Assembly: GCA_022432975.1 (NCBI GenBank)
Contig: CM039508.1
Span: 51,363,646 to 51,427,645 of the forward strand
DNA: 64,000 nt
DNA from: Begonia masoniana
Lineage: Eukaryota; Streptophyta; Magnoliopsida; Cucurbitales; Begoniaceae
Direction: 5' to 3'
Shown: piece after piece, positions 59,826-64,000 of the stretch
Position numbering within the stretch: position 1 is the first letter of the stretch
Layout: each line of letters opens with the position of its first letter
Made by a program: the position numbers and the translations under genes
The notes under the pieces: model-generated
Seen by the model: the letters and a program-made list of their open reading frames with translations, nothing else
The model's database searches: none
What the model was told of the DNA's origin: nothing

Positions 59826-61658
59826 CGTTGAAATCATGTGACCAAACAAATAAATGTAATAGAACAGTTATATTATTTAAATTGATTAATATTATGTTTG
59901 CATTTAAAGATCATGTTTTATAAAATTCAGAGAAAATTCTTTAGTTATTTGTGCAAACTTTATATTGACACATATATTGTATATATGAGGGATATAATAT
60001 AAAGAGTAATAACCAAAACAAATCCATGACTTATATTTGAAGTATGAAATCTTCAAATAAATCATAGTCATAAACTTAGTTTATCTCATTAAGAATGTAT
60101 AGTTATATCCCGACTATATATGTAGTGACATAAGGTAAATAAGTTTTATATAATATGATTATATAGGATTGAACCAGATAAAATTGTATTGTTCTTATAA
60201 TTTCCGTTAAATCTATAACAAATAACTTTATCGTAATGATGGTCATGTGTGTGTAATCTTAATTCATTGTATTTAACAAACTCCTATTTTATTTTAATTT
60301 ATTCTTTAATGTACTTGGTAAAGTTTTGTATGAGTTACAATTAACACACATCGTATATTGGGAATAAATTAAGATGAATAGTTGGGAATGTTAATATCGA
60401 TACAATGAAATTCATTTTATTGAATTCCCTTTTTTGTTAGTCAAAAGATCGAATAATTAGCGCGCAAATTCATAAATTGTTATTAATTAATTATTCAATC
60501 AAAGACTAATAGTAGTTAAGGATAAAGATGTAATATGAGAGGTTAACAGATTATAAACCTAGCTCTATTACGAATTTAAATGGAGGGTTAATACATATGT
60601 AATGACTATATTAATGGACATTACTTTGAGTAAATATAATCTATAGTTTTAAGAGTGCAACTCTAAGTATTTAGTGGATTTACTTTAGAGTTAATAATTA
60701 CGTTAATTGATATAAAGAGTTTATATTAATTAACAAAAAAATTATTGAAGCTTAAAATTATAGGTCCATCGGTCCATTTGTCACCTTCTATCATTATTCG
60801 AATAATAGAAAAATGAACAAAGAAGAGTAAATAATTAACTATGAGTTAATTATTTAATACACTAAATAATAAGTTTATTATATTTCATTAGATGAAATAG
60901 TTAAATAATCAACTTATAAGACATATGACAAAAGTTGTTATAATTAATATGTTTATTATGTTTCATTAAATGAAATAATTGAATTGTTCAATTAATTAAC
61001 AAACATAAAGTTGTTTTTGAAAATAGTTTTTTAAAATGAATTTTGTCAAATCATGGTGCCAAGTGTAAGGCTATGATGAGAAGTTGTTTTGATTTCCATA
61101 ACATCTTTAACATCTTTTGTTATAAATGTTATTAAGAAATCAATTATAACTTAATGATAAATTAAATTTTGTAACGTTTGTTTCTTTTAAATGTTATGAT
61201 AATTGTTACAAAATTCTTACACTATAAATAGAAGTTAAGACCTCATTTGAAAAGTGTGGGAGAATTCATTTTTAGAAGCAATTTATTTTAAGAGCATTTT
61301 GTGGTGGTTTGGAGAATTGTTCTCTATATCCATATAGATCGTCTCATGTGTTGAGAAAACGATCTATCACAAAATTGAGTGTGATCCTTTTATGTTCATC
61401 ACGCCCACACGTCCTTATTCGAGGTGAGAAGGATTGATAAAGAAGATCGAAGGCTCTTCGATATTAAGAAATTGTTCTTCAAAGGTAATTTCTTTAAATA
61501 TAACTTATTTATTTTTATTGCATATAATTATTAATATAGCATAAATGATGATCCTATTATTATTGTGAAAAATCATTTTTCATAATATTTAAGTTGCGCA
61601 CGTATGAGTGTTATGAACACCATTAATTCTGCCGTGTGAGAGAACTTAAATTCCAACA
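59826..61658. other. Sequence between the two 230-bp repeats
   Basis: AT-rich. The right part (61200-61658) looks like an LTR: a TATA-like ACTATAAATAG (61220-61230), a leader with GGTAATTTCTTTAAATATA after AAAG, and an end at TTCCAACA (61658). No left end or target duplication could be fixed. Confidence 0.45.
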
Positions 61659-61885
61659 ATGGGATAATATGATCTTCAGTAACAAACCCTAATTCAAATA
61701 TCTAAAACAGTTAGACAGGGACCCGAGTTCTGTACGAGTCAAGAAGTGAGTCAGAATGGTCTAGTTTTGCAGAAAATATAAATTCATAGTTACGAGAAGC
61801 CATTTTCTGAAGCCGAAAGAGCAGTAGATCTCATTCATCAGAAAATCCAACACAAGAAAAACAGGAGAGGTTAGATCAGACGTTG
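61659..61885. repeat. About 230-bp dispersed direct repeat, copy 2
   Basis: Starts ATGGGATAATATGATCTTC, directly after the LTR-like end at 61658. Same order of sequence as 59594-59825. Confidence 0.85.
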
Positions 61886-64000
61886 ATTCAGGCAATCTAC
61901 CACACATCAAACGGCAGAGGACCAATCACCCTGGATCCCACCTTCAGTACCCATCGTTTGATCAACGTTAACCGAGCTTTTACAGAATGTCGTCAACTGT
62001 AATTTTGATCAGGTTCAAAAAACTATTTTTTCTGATAAATAATTTAAGAAATTAAATATTAAAATTGCAATTTTACAGAAATTGTTGTCAGTGAATGTGA
62101 TGGGTAATGATTACTTTATGGTGACCACATAACTTCTATTTTGATAAGAAAATTTTCAACATTTATTATATTTTTTTTTCTAGAAATAAGTTGGTGGGAT
62201 GTAATGTAATTATTATATTATAATATAATTTTTTAAAAACATGTTATTTATTTATTAATATAATAAATAATATTATGTTAAATGTAGCTTTAGTTTTGTT
62301 ATTAAGCTTTTTAAAAACTTGTTATTTATTTATTAATGCAAGTAGTTTATTATTTTAATTATTTATAATATGTTTCAATTAATTCACTGACAAATAAAAC
62401 TTTAATTATGAATTATTATATTAGTAATTAATTAATTCCACGAAATCCTTCAACTGGGACTCATTTAATTGCAGTTGAATGTCAATTTTAATATGAACAA
62501 AAATAATAATAATTTTATACTTTGCTTCTTCTTTTTTTTCTTCTTTACTGTGTACTTGGATGGGCATTAAGTTTTTTTTGGCACCAAACTAAATAACATT
62601 TAAAATATCCCTTGTCGTGTTCTATTTTTTTTATTAATAAAAAGCTGAAATTATACATGATCAGTAAATTTTAATAATTCCACTACATAAATGAAATTAA
62701 TAAAAAAAGAGAATAAATCTCAATATATCACTTATTCATTACTCTATTATTTGTTTTACATAAAAATATAAATGAATAATCATTTAAATAATTTGTGAAA
62801 AAAAATAAAATATATATGATTCACTAGAAAACAGCAGTAGAGTGTAGACACACTAATAAATAAATGTGCATTGAAAGTATATGACAAGAAAGGAAGATGA
62901 AGGTGAAGATGAAGAATAAAACCCTAAAGCAAATATAAGACAAAACTACATTAATCGTAACGTTTAAATATCTAACACCTTCAATGGATAGGACAACATG
63001 TCGTGAAAGTTGAACTGATTAAACTTAATTAAGGTTGCTAAACTTGATTAATATTAAGCAACCGATCATTGATCACCATTAAAAATAACTTTAAAAGGCA
63101 TATCAAAGCACGCTTTGTTAGATCTTTGAGATATTAAACACTGCATCGTAATTCCAGATAAGAATGCTTAGGCGTGGAGGAGAAAGGCTGGCAAAATTCC
63201 ACCCACAGCCTCTCTCTTTCTCTCTCTCTAAATTTATGCACTTCTTTTTATTGATATCACACACATTACCGTAATCATCAAGACCGAGAAAAATAATACA
63301 CATTCTTACTCTGTTTGATTTGATTTTCAAATCTTGTCTTTCATATCAGACATGGGATTCGTTTGAATTTATTCAACATTTGGACGAACTCCGTATGAAC
63401 TACGAAATGGTCAAGTTTGAACCATTTTTAGGGTTTTGACGCAGTAATTACCCACTTTAATACTTATTAGGGTTTGATTTCTTCGATGAAATTGTCTCCA
63501 AATTACTTAACTGCAATCCACTATCCCAATGAGCTGCACCCAACTCCGAGAACACTAAATCAGGAATCTAATAATTCCAAAATGTGTAGCTCATTTCTTT
63601 AGGACAAGACCCAGAAATAGAGAAAAACGAGGAATATGAGGGTTGTCGTTTTATCAGTTTAAAAATTTCAGTGCTTTTTTAAATGCATTCTCAGCTTCCA
63701 TTCTACTTGAAAATTCTTCTATTCCCTTAACCTATTCCTCTTCAAACTTCCACGAAAGATTCCTCCTTTTTCAACTCATTTTCTAATTTATTTTTATGAT
63801 AGTGGAGTCTAGATAAGTTAAGAAATATAGCCGAACTTTTATGGGAATGACATCATTGGTTAAGAGGGTTGATGGGTGTCTTTATATAAATCTCTCTTTC
63901 TACTTCAAAATTTTGTTCAATTAACTTAATTTACATTAATATAATGAGTCCTGGTCGTAAATACGGTTGTTGCTGAAAATAACTCATTGATTAGAAATGA
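61886..64000. other. AT-rich DNA to the window end, no gene supported
   Basis: A CT-rich patch at 63208-63228 and a TATA-like TTTATATAAATC at 63879-63890 could belong to a promoter whose gene lies outside the window. The 70-codon minus-strand frame at 63118-63330 is unconserved to my eye. Confidence 0.4.

Overview
This window is nuclear DNA of a flowering plant, most likely a eudicot. It is AT-rich, its genes are split by GT-AG introns (plus one GC-AG intron), and plant-specific families and plant transposable elements are present. I cannot name the species. There is one 100-base assembly gap (50205-50304).

Only four host protein genes and one broken copy can be supported. From left to right they are: (1) a nine-exon SKU5/SKS-type multicopper-oxidase-like gene on the + strand (2445-5803, 591 aa, putative GPI anchor); (2) a three-exon NAC transcription factor of the VND type on the - strand (6969-11201, 338 aa), with transposon-loaded introns; (3) a pectin methylesterase inhibitor pair on the - strand, where an intact copy (21700-22299) and a frameshifted copy (20079-20676) sit in two near-identical tandem units of about 1.62 kb; (4) an eight-exon gene on the + strand (42788-44399, 240 aa) for a conserved plant protein of unknown function, probably plastid-targeted. 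The SKU5-like and PMEI products act in the apoplast or cell wall, and VND factors switch on xylem-type secondary walls. With so few genes this is a loose theme and not evidence of a cluster.

The rest is mostly mobile DNA, several pieces of which can be delimited to the base by target-site duplications (TSDs). There are three hAT elements with 8-bp TSDs (96-853, 8094-8555, and a 4.7-kb element at 26027-30749 whose transposase has two in-frame stops). A Cassandra-type retrotransposon with 5S-rRNA-like LTRs lies at 13638-14714, one LTR carrying an internal 252-bp duplication. A complete 529-bp TRIM lies at 25308-25836. A 2.49-kb solo LTR (36948-39438) contains three near-perfect palindromes. A non-autonomous copia-like element with PBS, PPT and both LTRs lies at 47464-49269. 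Older remnants include a LINE, Tat/Athila-like LTRs, a dispersed gypsy-like LTR family present in at least five places (here called family F), and a gypsy 3' end.

I found no convincing new gene system. The observations most worth a second look are the Cassandra copy with three 5S-like segments, the palindrome array in the solo LTR, the minisatellite forming most of the hAT transposase leader exon, and the PMEI tandem unit, which could be biology or an assembly artefact.
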